DNA of 64,000 bases from contig JAKCFJ010000003.1 of assembly GCA_025041175.1 (NCBI GenBank), forward strand, positions 310,001 through 374,000, given 5' to 3'. Of the stretch, positions 1 to 8,847 are shown one piece after another (the stretch's first letter is position 1; every line of letters starts with the position of its first letter). The position numbers were made by a program, and so were the translations under genes. This DNA comes from Halobacteriales archaeon YIM A00010 (GTDB lineage: Archaea > Halobacteriota > Halobacteria > Halobacteriales > Haloarculaceae). A model generated the notes under the pieces. It searched no databases and was not told where the DNA came from. It was given only the letters and a program-made list of their open reading frames with translations.

Positions 1-232
1 GAACACGTCCCCCGTAGTCGAGAAATACGAGACCAAGCGTGTACGTGGAATTATTCTTTCGAACCAACTCGAGGCTTGTCAGCGTTTCCAGATAGCTGTG
101 CGTCGTGCTCTTTGCCAGCTCTATTTCTTCGGCTATCTGCGCGAGATTTGCCTCTCCCTCCTCGTGGAGGATGTCGAGTATTCTGGCCACCTTTTCGGCT
201 GTTTTTATCCGTCGTTTGGGTGTATCACTCAT
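1..232 (-). CDS. IclR-family transcriptional regulator, N-terminal part (cut by window edge)
   Basis: Reading the minus strand from the ATG at 230-232 gives an open frame to the window edge (77 codons). It encodes the winged helix-turn-helix of an IclR regulator: KTAEKVARILDIL, then AQIAEEIELAKSTTHSYLETL, then a wing ending LGLVFLDYGG. This matches the N-terminal DNA-binding domain of haloarchaeal IclR proteins. The ligand-binding domain lies outside the window. The gene is close to the sulfatase and glycosidase genes, so control of that locus is a reasonable inference. The call of family is firm; the target is unknown. Confidence 0.88.
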   Translation of the reverse strand, partial: MSDTPKRRIKTAEKVARILDILHEEGEANLAQIAEEIELAKSTTHSYLETLTSLELVRKNNSTYTLGLVFLDYGGRV

Positions 233-986
233 GCACAGGAATATCGAACAGACAAGTATAATATTTATGGATGAAAACACGCAATCGTCGCTCACCGTTC
301 TCGCGGTGTGTCGGTCCGTCTGGGGTACGACAGCTCGTGTCTGGAACCCAGTGGATCTAGGCATCGGTGGTGCGTAACGGTGGATACGCGTATGGCTGAT
401 ACGTGCTGTAAGGTAGGCCGGGGTATCCGATCGCGGGATTCGGTACGAGACTCGACGGCGAACGACGTCAACGAGGACGAATATCTGAGAATATCGAATA
501 GTAACGGTGAGGGGTTTCACGGTAGCCTTCTTTCGCCGTGCGGTAGTTCAACATCGGTCGAAAAAAGATCGAATGTGGATGGACTGAGCACAACTGTTCG
601 TCAACGGCTGACGCTGGGTGACAGCTCCGCGTCCAGTACGCCCGAGCAGAGGATACATCGGCTCGTGATACCCTCCGGCTCCGCATTCTACAATATCGAA
701 TACGAACAAGAATCGCGATACTGGACAAGGGATTGTCCATTTAGCAAGGGACTGACGACGGCCGCTGTGAACAGCCGGGAACTCAGTGTAACAGTTCGTA
801 CGAAAGCAGCGAAGGTTTTCCTTGGGTGTCCGATCGACGACGCACCCTTCCTACTGCATTGCTCATATCGTATGCCGAGAGATCCGCATTACTGCTGTCC
901 ACACGAGCAATATCTGACATCTAACAAGAATGTATTCGGTAATTTCGAATAGATGTATACGTTCTCCGTTCGTAGGCGGGCTAGGG
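233..986. other. Intergenic stretch without a convincing gene
   Basis: Open frames here (for example 308-952 on the plus strand) have a Ser/Arg/Cys-rich composition unlike the acidic proteins of this genome, and no recognisable domain. I see no RNA gene and no clear repeat. The part just upstream of the regulator at 232 is A/T-rich (for example 254-270) and may hold its promoter. Confidence 0.5.
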
Positions 987-1253
987 TCACTCGGTCAGGT
1001 AACCCGCATCGTCAAGGGACGTTCGCAGCGGCCCGCGAGCTATCCGTGCCGCGGCATCGATCGGTCGAAGTACCCCCCATTCCGGGGAGGGCTCGCCGCA
1101 GGCCGGGCAACAGCGGACGACTCTGTCGCGGTCCTCTTGAACGTCCCAGTCCTCGATCTCGTCGTCGTGGCCGTCCCATCCACACCTGCACTGAAGGTGG
1201 ATGTTCGGCTCGCTGAAACTCCTTTCTACGCTAGGATCCTCCATGTCTCGCAC
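987..1253 (-). CDS. Small zinc-ribbon (CPxCG-type) protein
   Basis: An 88-residue acidic protein with two cysteine pairs: CRC near residues 23-25 and the motif CCPACGE near residues 48-54. Spacing is that of a haloarchaeal single zinc ribbon of the CPxCG class. The acidic stretch between them (DDEIEDWDVQEDRD) is typical of halophile coding sequence, which supports a real gene rather than a shadow of the overlapping plus-strand frames. Function of this family is mostly unknown; roles in regulation or protein contacts are suggested for relatives. It lies just downstream of the sulfatase gene on the same strand. Confidence 0.7.
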   Translation of the reverse strand: MRDMEDPSVERSFSEPNIHLQCRCGWDGHDDEIEDWDVQEDRDRVVRCCPACGEPSPEWGVLRPIDAAARIARGPLRTSLDDAGYLTE

Positions 1254-1304
1254 TCTAACTCCTGGGTGCTTAAAATTACGCCCCGGCGTTCGCGGGAGCT
1301 GGAG

Positions 1305-2768
1305 CTATCTGAACGACTCGGCCCAGTCGCCCGCTTGGACGCCGCTCCGGATCCGCCACTCGAGTAGCGTGTCGAGCAGTTCGCGTTTCACGCTCCGTAC
1401 CCCTGGGTCGTTCCACCGGTTCTCCGTCTCGTTCGGATCCTCATTCAGATCGAACAGCTGTCCCTCGTCGTGATCGACGAAGTGGACGAGCTTCCAGTCG
1501 TCCGTCCGCACCATCGTCATGAACTCAGTCTCCTGCAGGACACCGTCGCGGGCGTGTTCGGCGAACACGACGTCGCGTCCCGACCACTCATCGTCACCGT
1601 GCAGCGCGGGGACGAGCGATTGTGCCTCCATCGAATCGTCGATGGGAGCGTCTGCGAGATCGAGGATCGTCGGACCGAGGTCGAACAGTGAGACGAGGTC
1701 GTCCACCGTGTCAGCCCTGAACCGCTCCGGGGACCACACGATCGTCGGGACGTTTGTGATAACGTCGTACATCGTCCACTTCTGGACGTGACCGTGGTCG
1801 CCGATCGCTTCGCCGTGGTCGGAGGTGAAGATCACGATGGTGTCCTCGTAGCCGTTTGCTTCCAGCGCGTCCATGATCTTTCCGACCTGCTCGTCGATCA
1901 TGGCGACGTTGGCGTAGTAGTAGGCCCGCTGACGGTGGAGCTGTTCGTCTGTCGGGTTGAGGTCGTGAGTAACTGAGTCGTGGTCGATCGTCGCGTTATG
2001 CTCCCGTAATGCCTGTAGCGGTGCGGGCTGGTTCTCGATATCCTCGGTGGAGACGATCGGCATCGGAAGGTCCCGGCCGAGGTACTCCTCGGCGTACTCC
2101 GGCGTCGGATCAAACGGCGGATGCGGTCCGGGAAAGCCTATTTCCATGAAAAGTGGCTGGTCGAGTTTCGGCATGTGGTCGAGCCACCGCACCGCGAAGT
2201 TACCGACGAACACGTCCGGGTGTGCATCCTCCGGAAGCGTCCACTCGAAGGCACCGAGACGATCCTCGTAGTCGTCCCACTGCCGGTAGAACTCGCGCTG
2301 CTGTTTGAGGAGTCCCCGGGCCTGGAGTGCCTTGTCCCACTCGTCAAGATAGAACAGCTCGCCTGGAAGAGGCGGTTCGCCGGCCGGAATCTTGCCGAGA
2401 TAGCGATCCTTGTTCTCGACCTCGTAACGCTCGTCGAAGCCCATCGGCGTCTCGTACGGAGCTGTATGCATCTTGCCGACGTTGACAGTGTAATACTCGC
2501 TATCTGACATATCCTCCACCCATGAATGTGTCCATCGATCGCCGTTCCTATAGATGCCGGTCGTGTGGGGGTAATGACCAGTAAACAGGCTCGCTCGCGA
2601 CGGAGCGCAGGAGGGAGCAGTGATGTGACAGTCCGTGAAGCTCACCCCCTCGTTCGCAAGCCTGTCCAGGTTTGGCGTGTTCATGTGGTCGCCCCCGAGG
2701 GCGTTGATCGTGTCGAACCGCTGCTGATCAGTGTTGATGAAGAGTATGTTCGGCCGATCGTCCGGCAT
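1305..2768 (-). CDS. Sulfatase (type I, formylglycine-dependent)
   Basis: A 487-residue alkaline-phosphatase-fold sulfatase. It starts RPNILFINTDQQRFDT, whose Asp is an expected metal ligand, and has the formylglycine signature CAPSR with Cys54, followed by SLFTGHYPHTTG. A later TSDHGE block supplies further metal ligands. The ATG at 2766-2768 was chosen because the protein alignment begins there; the longer frame to 2993 runs through a mobile inverted-repeat element and does not look coding. No signal peptide is seen, so it probably acts in the cytoplasm on imported sulfated sugars. An SDR gene is divergent upstream. The exact sulfate ester substrate cannot be read from sequence. Confidence 0.93.
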   Translation of the reverse strand: MPDDRPNILFINTDQQRFDTINALGGDHMNTPNLDRLANEGVSFTDCHITAPSCAPSRASLFTGHYPHTTGIYRNGDRWTHSWVEDMSDSEYYTVNVGKMHTAPYETPMGFDERYEVENKDRYLGKIPAGEPPLPGELFYLDEWDKALQARGLLKQQREFYRQWDDYEDRLGAFEWTLPEDAHPDVFVGNFAVRWLDHMPKLDQPLFMEIGFPGPHPPFDPTPEYAEEYLGRDLPMPIVSTEDIENQPAPLQALREHNATIDHDSVTHDLNPTDEQLHRQRAYYYANVAMIDEQVGKIMDALEANGYEDTIVIFTSDHGEAIGDHGHVQKWTMYDVITNVPTIVWSPERFRADTVDDLVSLFDLGPTILDLADAPIDDSMEAQSLVPALHGDDEWSGRDVVFAEHARDGVLQETEFMTMVRTDDWKLVHFVDHDEGQLFDLNEDPNETENRWNDPGVRSVKRELLDTLLEWRIRSGVQAGDWAESFR

Positions 2769-2924
2769 ACCTATCTCGTTTTTCCGTGGAATGATAACTG
2801 TTGTCATCAACGGGTCGGAGCGGCGTTGGTCGGCCTGGCTGATCCCTCCTGTGTGACTGCCCGGATCGAGTGCTGTCTGCGACTGGTCCACCTCTCGGTC
2901 CATCGCCATCGTCACGACGGCCTT

Positions 2925-3032
2925 TACACCCGGACACGAATAGGTCAACACGCAGGTGACCGCATCCATGACACCAGGATGGGTCCCGGCCAATCAGGCG
3001 ACGTATCGTTACATGAATCGTGTCCGGGTGTA
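2925..3032. mobile_element. MITE copy 1 (104 bp with 13-bp inverted ends, flanked by TA)
   Basis: The sequence CACCCGGACACGA at 2927-2939 is repeated in inverted form at 3018-3030, and a TA dinucleotide borders each end. Two further copies of the same length lie at 22466-22573 (inverted) and 45737-45844. Copies 1 and 3 differ at five of 104 positions. The element has no gene, so it would be moved by a transposase elsewhere. TA borders fit IS630/Tc1-mariner-type target duplication, which is an inference. This copy sits between the divergent sulfatase and SDR genes. Confidence 0.85.
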
Positions 3033-3140
3033 TTGGACTGTTGCTCTCGCTTCCCAAGACGTTTCGCTCGGACTGGAACCAGAGTACCGACACCCAATGA
3101 TCTATCATAAAATAGATTAAATACAATATACTAACACAAC

Positions 3141-3148
3141 ACATAAAT
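3141..3148 (+). promoter_or_regulatory. Probable TATA box of the SDR gene
   Basis: ACATAAAT is centred about 27 bases before the ATG at 3172, within a very A/T-rich stretch (3107-3148). This spacing is the usual one for leaderless haloarchaeal transcripts. Confidence 0.45.
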
Positions 3149-3171
3149 CGGCGGCGTCTAACGGTACGGGC

Positions 3172-3948
3172 ATGCAGTTCGACCTTAGTGGCCAAACCGC
3201 AGTTGTGACCGGCAGCGGTCGGGGCAATGGACGCGAAACGGCAAAACTCCTGGCGGAGAATGGCGCGAACGTCGTCGTCAACGACTTGGACGCCGAACCG
3301 GCCGAAACCGTTGCCGCCTCGATCAGAGACGCGGATGGGAATGCGGTGGCGGTGGACGCCGACGTCTCCGATCGGGAGTCCGTCGATGCGATGTTCGACG
3401 TTGCGAGCGACGAGTTCGGAACCGTGGCGATCCTGGTGAACAACGCAGGGATCGGTCAAGGCGACCGGTTCCTGAACGAACCCGACGGCGACGATTTCAG
3501 AACGAACCTGGAGGTGCACCTTTTCGGCGCTATCAACTGCACCCGCGCCGCGTGCGGCGGGATGGTCGAGCAGGGCTACGGGAAGATCGTGAATCTCACG
3601 TCGATTCACACGAAAAACGGGGTCGGGATGTCGCCCCAATACGATGTCGCGAAGTTTAGCCTGCTCGGCCTGACCAAGTCGCTGGCACTCGAACTCGGAG
3701 GTGAGGGCATCCGCGTCAACGCCGTGGCACCAGGGTGGGTGAACACGCGGCTTACCGAGGGATTCGAACCGCAGACGCGAGAACAGATCATCGATCAGAA
3801 CCCGCTCGGGCGGTTTGGCGACCCCGAGGAGATCGCTGAGACCATCGCCTTCCTCTGTGCGCCGGCAAGCGACTACGTCAACGGACACGAACTCCGCGTC
3901 GACGGTGGACAGGCGCCGATCGACACCTGGAAGCACCGCTACGACTGA
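3172..3948 (+). CDS. Short-chain dehydrogenase/reductase (SDR)
   Basis: A 258-residue classical SDR that would oxidise or reduce a sugar or other hydroxy compound with NAD(P). It has the cofactor motif TGSGRGNG (residues 13-20), NNAG (90-93), Ser144 and the catalytic pair Tyr157-x3-Lys161, and it ends with the family's typical NGHELRVDGG block. It is followed 53 bases later by a sulfatase gene on the same strand, so the two are probably co-transcribed. A role on a desulfated sugar is inferred from context; specificity cannot be read. Confidence 0.9.
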   Translation: MQFDLSGQTAVVTGSGRGNGRETAKLLAENGANVVVNDLDAEPAETVAASIRDADGNAVAVDADVSDRESVDAMFDVASDEFGTVAILVNNAGIGQGDRFLNEPDGDDFRTNLEVHLFGAINCTRAACGGMVEQGYGKIVNLTSIHTKNGVGMSPQYDVAKFSLLGLTKSLALELGGEGIRVNAVAPGWVNTRLTEGFEPQTREQIIDQNPLGRFGDPEEIAETIAFLCAPASDYVNGHELRVDGGQAPIDTWKHRYD

Positions 3949-4001
3949 TTCTGCGAGTCTAGACACAGAAACTATACCATTGGACGACACACTCACGGTG
4001 A

Positions 4002-5441
4002 ATGCCAGACAGACCAAACATCCTCTGGATCTGTACTGATCAGCAACGCTTCGACACGCTAGGTTGCTACGGCAACGAATTCGTGGAGACGCCGAACGTG
4101 GACCGGCTCGCCGAGTCGGGGGTCCGATTCGAGCGCGCGTACGCCCAGAGCCCGGTCTGCACTCCGAGCCGGGCGAGTTTTCTTACGGGGCGATACCCCA
4201 GAACGACTGGTGTCCGCGGTAACGGTTGTCCGATCCCCGACGACGAGACGCTCGTCACCCGTCGGCTCGCCGATGAGGGGTACATCTGTGGGCTCTCCGG
4301 GAAGCTTCACATCAGGCCCTGTCACCCCTCAACGGAGGACCTCCCTACAGCGGAGAGCCGCATCGACGATGGGTACGCGGACTTTCAGTGGTCGCACGAC
4401 ACGACCCATCCCTCGCCGGCGAACGAATATCTGGAGTGGCTCGCCGAGCGCGGCGTCGAATACGAGGAGCGACCGATTGATGGCTGCGAATACGCCACCT
4501 ACGGTATGCCCGCGGAGTACCACCAGACGACGTGGTGCGCGGAGAAAGCCGAATCGTTCATCGAGACTGCTACTGACGGGGACCGGCCGTGGCTCTACTC
4601 GGTCAACCCGTTCGACCCCCACCACGCGTTCGTTGCCCCCGAAGACTACCTACAGAGGTACCTCGACAGGCTCGATGAGATCCCGCTACCGGACTACGAG
4701 CCCGGCGAACTGGACGATAAGCCGCCATGGTACGGCGAGTGCCACGAGGGCGCGTACGCCAGTCCCGATCTCTTCTCCTACGAGGAGATGGACGAGCGCG
4801 ACCACCGCGTCATCAGGGCGGTTTACTGGGCTATGTGCGATCTCATCGATGACGCCGTGGGTCAGCTCCTCGATGCGCTGGAACGCACCGGACAGCGCGA
4901 GGACACGATCGTCGTGTTCACCTCGGATCACGGCGAGTTACTCGGAGACCACGGTATCTACCTCAAGGGTAGTTTCTTCTACGAGGAATCACTCCGGATC
5001 CCACTGGTTATCTCTGGTCCGGAAATCCAGGCCGGGATCGAGACGGACGAACTCGTCGAATTGGTCGACCTTGCACCGACGTTCGTGGAGGCGGCAGGAT
5101 CTGATGCCCCCCAAGCCATGCAGGGACGCTCGCTTTGGCCACTGCTGACGGGAACGGTGGAGAGTCACCGCGACTCGGTGTACGCGGAGGCGTACGACGC
5201 GGTGCACTGGCAGGAACCGACGGGCTACTCGACGATGATCCGAACGGACGAGTACAAACTCGTCCGTCACCACGGCGTCGGAATGGGTGAACTGTACGAC
5301 CTTGATGAGAACCCCGACACGGTATCCAACCACTGGAACGACCTAGCGTACGCGCAAGTGAAAACCGACTTGCTAACCGAACTCTCGGACCGCATGGCCG
5401 GCACAGTCGACCCACTCCCCGAGCGAGAAGCGCCCTGGTGA
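4002..5441 (+). CDS. Sulfatase (type I, formylglycine-dependent)
   Basis: A 479-residue sulfatase beginning MPDRPNILWICTDQQRFDT, with formylglycine motif CTPSR (Cys53) followed by ASFLTGRYPRTTG, and a downstream TSDHGELLGDHG metal-binding block. Length is normal for cytoplasmic haloarchaeal sulfatases and there is no signal peptide. It is paralogous to the sulfatases at 1305-2768 and 19265-20791 (shared N-terminal and active-site blocks). It follows the SDR gene on the same strand. Hydrolysis of sulfate from an imported oligosaccharide is the likely job; the substrate is unknown. A haloarchaeal formylglycine-generating enzyme would be needed and is not in the window. Confidence 0.94.
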   Translation: MPDRPNILWICTDQQRFDTLGCYGNEFVETPNVDRLAESGVRFERAYAQSPVCTPSRASFLTGRYPRTTGVRGNGCPIPDDETLVTRRLADEGYICGLSGKLHIRPCHPSTEDLPTAESRIDDGYADFQWSHDTTHPSPANEYLEWLAERGVEYEERPIDGCEYATYGMPAEYHQTTWCAEKAESFIETATDGDRPWLYSVNPFDPHHAFVAPEDYLQRYLDRLDEIPLPDYEPGELDDKPPWYGECHEGAYASPDLFSYEEMDERDHRVIRAVYWAMCDLIDDAVGQLLDALERTGQREDTIVVFTSDHGELLGDHGIYLKGSFFYEESLRIPLVISGPEIQAGIETDELVELVDLAPTFVEAAGSDAPQAMQGRSLWPLLTGTVESHRDSVYAEAYDAVHWQEPTGYSTMIRTDEYKLVRHHGVGMGELYDLDENPDTVSNHWNDLAYAQVKTDLLTELSDRMAGTVDPLPEREAPW

Positions 5442-5592
5442 ACGGGCAGGTCCCCCGCGTAAACCATACTGTGCTGGATCAGACCCGGACGGTCGGCAGT
5501 GACGGATCCATTCGAGACATTCAACTTACATTCTTCGAAACACTTTTCATTTTGTAGCTAGGTTTATCACAATTATCGTTGAAGTACTCACT

Positions 5593-5607
5593 GGATGGTC
5601 ACCATCC
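5593..5607. promoter_or_regulatory. Palindrome upstream of the GH2 gene, possible operator
   Basis: GGATGGTCACCATCC is an inverted repeat with 7-base arms around one central base. It lies about 60 bases before the GH2 start in the non-coding gap 5442-5665, which also holds an A/T-rich block at 5518-5580. Binding by one of the IclR regulators is only a guess. Confidence 0.35.
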
Positions 5608-5665
5608 GGTCAGAGCGTAGCGAACGGATCGGACGGGGACGGCATCCCAGAGGCGGTAGATCGCT

Positions 5666-8600
5666 ATGAGCGAACACTTGACTGACGATACGGAAGACGA
5701 ACCGAACGAGAAACGCACTGACGAGACGGAACGGGACGACGGGGGAGTCGGGTTGCTGGAGAGACGCAACTTCCTGAGGGGCGTCGCCGCCTCCGGTGTC
5801 CTCGGCGCGGCCGGTACCGCCGAGCTCGTCGATTCCGTCGCCGGGGAGTCACCACCCTCCGCCGGATCGGGGTGGGAGATGAAGGAACCACAGATCGAGA
5901 CGCCGTGGACCCGGGCGGTCGGACCGGACAACGCCCATCCCGAGTATCCTCGTCCGCAGATGGTCCGTGAGGCGTGGCAAAACCTCAACGGCGTCTGGCA
6001 GTTCTCCGGTGGCTCCGAGGGCGAATCACCGCCGATCGGTGGTGACCTCGACGAGCGAATCCTCGTGCCGTACCCCGTCGAATCCGGACTTTCCGGCATC
6101 AAGCGCCACGAAACGTGGATGTGGTACCGCCGGCAGTTCGAGGTCCCTAACGAGTGGCTCGTTCCGACAGCACACTCGGGCACCGGCGTCGAGGAGAATC
6201 CGAACACCCAACGGCTCCTACTCCACTTCGAGCGGGTCGACTGGGAGGCGGCAGTGTACGTTAACGGCGAAGAAGTCATTCAGCATACGGGCGGGTACGA
6301 CCACTTCGTGGCGGACATCACCGACGCGCTCGCGGATGACGGGCCGCAGGAGCTGGTCGTTGGCGTTTTCGACCCGACCGGCGCGAACTACGAGCCGATC
6401 GGCACCCAACCCAAGGGCCGCCAGGGCGTCGACCGCGGCATCGACAGGGGCCTCTGGAAGATGTCCACGTCAGGTATCTGGGACACCGTCTGGATGGAAC
6501 CGGTTCCCGAAACGCACGTCGAACGCCTCGAGATGACGCCCGATCTCGACGCGGAGGCACTCCGGCTCACCGTCGAGGCGGCGAACGATGCGACCGTGGT
6601 CGCGACCGCCTACGACGGCGACGAGAAAATCAGCCGGGGCGTGGGGCCGGCGAACGAAGAGATGGAACTTCCGGTGCCCGACCCCCGCCTCTGGAGCCCT
6701 GACGATCCGTTCCGCTACGACCTACTGGTGGAACTCCGGCGGGCGGACGGTGCCGAACAGGTCACGGAGGCGGACGGGGGAAAGCTGCTCGACTCCGTCG
6801 AGAGCTACTTCGGTATGCGATCGCTGGGTACACAGGAGATCGCCGGCACGGCGCGACCGACGCTCAACGGCGAGATGATCTACTACCTCGGATCGCTAGA
6901 GAGCGGGATGTGGCCTGACGGTCTCTATACGGCCCCGACCGACGAAGCGCTCGTTCACAACCTCGAGCTCCAGAAGGAGTTGGGGTACAACACGGTCCGC
7001 AAGCACTCTAAGATCGAGACGCGCCGGTGGTTCTACCACGCCGACCGACTCGGACTACTCGTCTGGCAGGATATGCCCAATATGGAGGAGTTCTTCGATA
7101 CCCCGCCCCGAGACGAGACCGAACTGGAGCAGTTCGAGGCGGAGTTTCGCGACGTGATCGCTGAGCTCGATACACACCCGTCACTGGCGATCTGGACGCC
7201 GTTCAACGAGGGATGGGGAATCAACAACGATAATCTCGAGTTCGTTCGGAAGATGACCGAGATGGTTTCACAGCTAGATCCAGACCGCCTCGTCGACGCC
7301 AACAGCGGCTACGACATCGGGACCAACAGCGACTCCGGCACCGGGGACATCAAAGACGTTCACCAGTACGGAAGCCCGCGGGTCGACAGCCCCGATCCGG
7401 AATCCGACCGAATCTCCGCGCTCGGGGAGTACACGTCCCAGCCCGTCGAGATCGAGGACCATTCCGTCGGGGAATGGGAACCGGACAGCACTCCCGAAAC
7501 GTTTGTCAGCGAGTACGTCGAGACGATCGACCAGCTCAGAGACCTCGTGGTCGGTCGGCGCCTGAGTGCGTCGGTGTACACGGCGACGACGGACCTCTAC
7601 GGCGTCTGGAACGGTCACATCACCTACGACCGGAAAGTGCTCAAGCCGGAACTCGCCGAAAACGGTCTCGAACGCGTCCAGAACGCCCATAAGACCATCC
7701 TCGAGCAGGCAACGCGCGTCATGGGCAACGTGAAGATCGATGTGGAGGCACCCGAGTCGTACGTATCGGGACAGTTCTCCGGGGAGGCACAACCGTTCGG
7801 AGTGGACGTCACGTTGGCCAATCCCGAGAGTTCGGCGTCGGTGGCGGCTACCGTCGAGAACGTCGCTTTCGACCTGTCTGGCGTTCCCGACGAATGGACG
7901 GTCGAACGCCGTAGCGAATCGTCGTTCGACGCGATCGTTGATGGTGAATCGACGACCGCCAGCTGGGAGATCACCCCCGACACGACATCCGATGGCGAAG
8001 TCACGCTCGGCGTCGGCATCGAATACGCGATCGAGGGCGAGCGCTACGCGTACGCCGACGAAGTACCGCTGCACCCCACCTTGCTCGCCTCCTATCGGTT
8101 CGAGGGAGATCTCCACGACAGCTCGGGCAACGATAATGCCGCCGTGGCGGGGAACGACGCCGGCTTCGACGGGGTTGCGATCGAGGGCGAATCGTCACTG
8201 GCCCTCGACGGGACGGACGACTACGCGCTGCTCTCGGGATTCGACGAGGACTTCCTGTCTGACGCCTTCACCGAGCGTACCGTATCGACGTGGATCCGTC
8301 CGGACTCGACGGACGACGTTCAGTGCATCTGGAACGAGGGGGGGCACGTCAACGGCATGGGATTCCGGATCAACGGCGGCACGCTGGAGGCGTGCGCTGC
8401 GAACAACGGCACCACCGTCACCGTTACCGCCTCGTTCGAGTGGACCGAGTGGACCCACGTCGCAGCCGTCTTCGACCGCGGCGCGTTGCGGATCTACGCG
8501 CACGGCGAGGAGATCGCGGCGAACGAAGACATCGGGTTCGACACGGTCCCGGAACACGTCGCTGGCGCCGATATCGGTGGGTCGACGACGACCACGCCGT

Positions 8601-8713
8601 GGGCCGCCGGCGAGGAGAACTTCTTCGGCGGGCACATCGACGCGACGGACATCCTCTCTAGGGCTCTTTCAACCGGTGAGATCGAAACGATGGCGCAGCC
8701 TGAACGCCTATAA
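5666..8713 (+). CDS. Secreted glycoside hydrolase family 2 protein with C-terminal LamG-like domain
   Basis: A 1015-residue multidomain enzyme. A twin-arginine signal (ERRNFLRG, residues 32-39, then a hydrophobic Ala/Gly stretch) sends it out of the cell. Residues about 85-330 form the GH2 sugar-binding jelly roll. The TIM barrel follows, with TPFNEGWG carrying the acid/base Asn514-Glu515; the glutamate in the later GEYTS segment (about residue 591) is the likely nucleophile. From about residue 807 (SYRFEGDLHDSSGN) to the end is a LamG/concanavalin-like jelly roll that would bind glycan. GH2 members cleave beta-galactosides, mannosides, glucuronides or alpha-arabinosides; which one is open. 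A Shine-Dalgarno-like GAGG precedes the ATG. Confidence 0.92.
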   Translation: MSEHLTDDTEDEPNEKRTDETERDDGGVGLLERRNFLRGVAASGVLGAAGTAELVDSVAGESPPSAGSGWEMKEPQIETPWTRAVGPDNAHPEYPRPQMVREAWQNLNGVWQFSGGSEGESPPIGGDLDERILVPYPVESGLSGIKRHETWMWYRRQFEVPNEWLVPTAHSGTGVEENPNTQRLLLHFERVDWEAAVYVNGEEVIQHTGGYDHFVADITDALADDGPQELVVGVFDPTGANYEPIGTQPKGRQGVDRGIDRGLWKMSTSGIWDTVWMEPVPETHVERLEMTPDLDAEALRLTVEAANDATVVATAYDGDEKISRGVGPANEEMELPVPDPRLWSPDDPFRYDLLVELRRADGAEQVTEADGGKLLDSVESYFGMRSLGTQEIAGTARPTLNGEMIYYLGSLESGMWPDGLYTAPTDEALVHNLELQKELGYNTVRKHSKIETRRWFYHADRLGLLVWQDMPNMEEFFDTPPRDETELEQFEAEFRDVIAELDTHPSLAIWTPFNEGWGINNDNLEFVRKMTEMVSQLDPDRLVDANSGYDIGTNSDSGTGDIKDVHQYGSPRVDSPDPESDRISALGEYTSQPVEIEDHSVGEWEPDSTPETFVSEYVETIDQLRDLVVGRRLSASVYTATTDLYGVWNGHITYDRKVLKPELAENGLERVQNAHKTILEQATRVMGNVKIDVEAPESYVSGQFSGEAQPFGVDVTLANPESSASVAATVENVAFDLSGVPDEWTVERRSESSFDAIVDGESTTASWEITPDTTSDGEVTLGVGIEYAIEGERYAYADEVPLHPTLLASYRFEGDLHDSSGNDNAAVAGNDAGFDGVAIEGESSLALDGTDDYALLSGFDEDFLSDAFTERTVSTWIRPDSTDDVQCIWNEGGHVNGMGFRINGGTLEACAANNGTTVTVTASFEWTEWTHVAAVFDRGALRIYAHGEEIAANEDIGFDTVPEHVAGADIGGSTTTTPWAAGEENFFGGHIDATDILSRALSTGEIETMAQPERL

Positions 8714-8847
8714 CGAACTATCGGGTCGTCGGATCTCCAACAGCCGTTCCCTTTCACGCTACGGCTTCGGAGCTGACCGCGTCGGCGAGACGTCCGCTCG
8801 TCGCTCCGGAGTTCGCCGCGACGGCCGGCGAACCCGTGCTCCCGGTC

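Noticed and set aside
308-952. A 214-codon plus-strand open frame at the left end
   Set aside because: Rich in Ser, Arg and Cys with no domain, unlike the acidic proteins around it; probably chance in GC-rich DNA.
2769-2993. A 75-residue N-terminal extension of the first sulfatase
   Set aside because: The extension is the translation of the MITE and promoter region; the conserved protein begins at the ATG at 2768.
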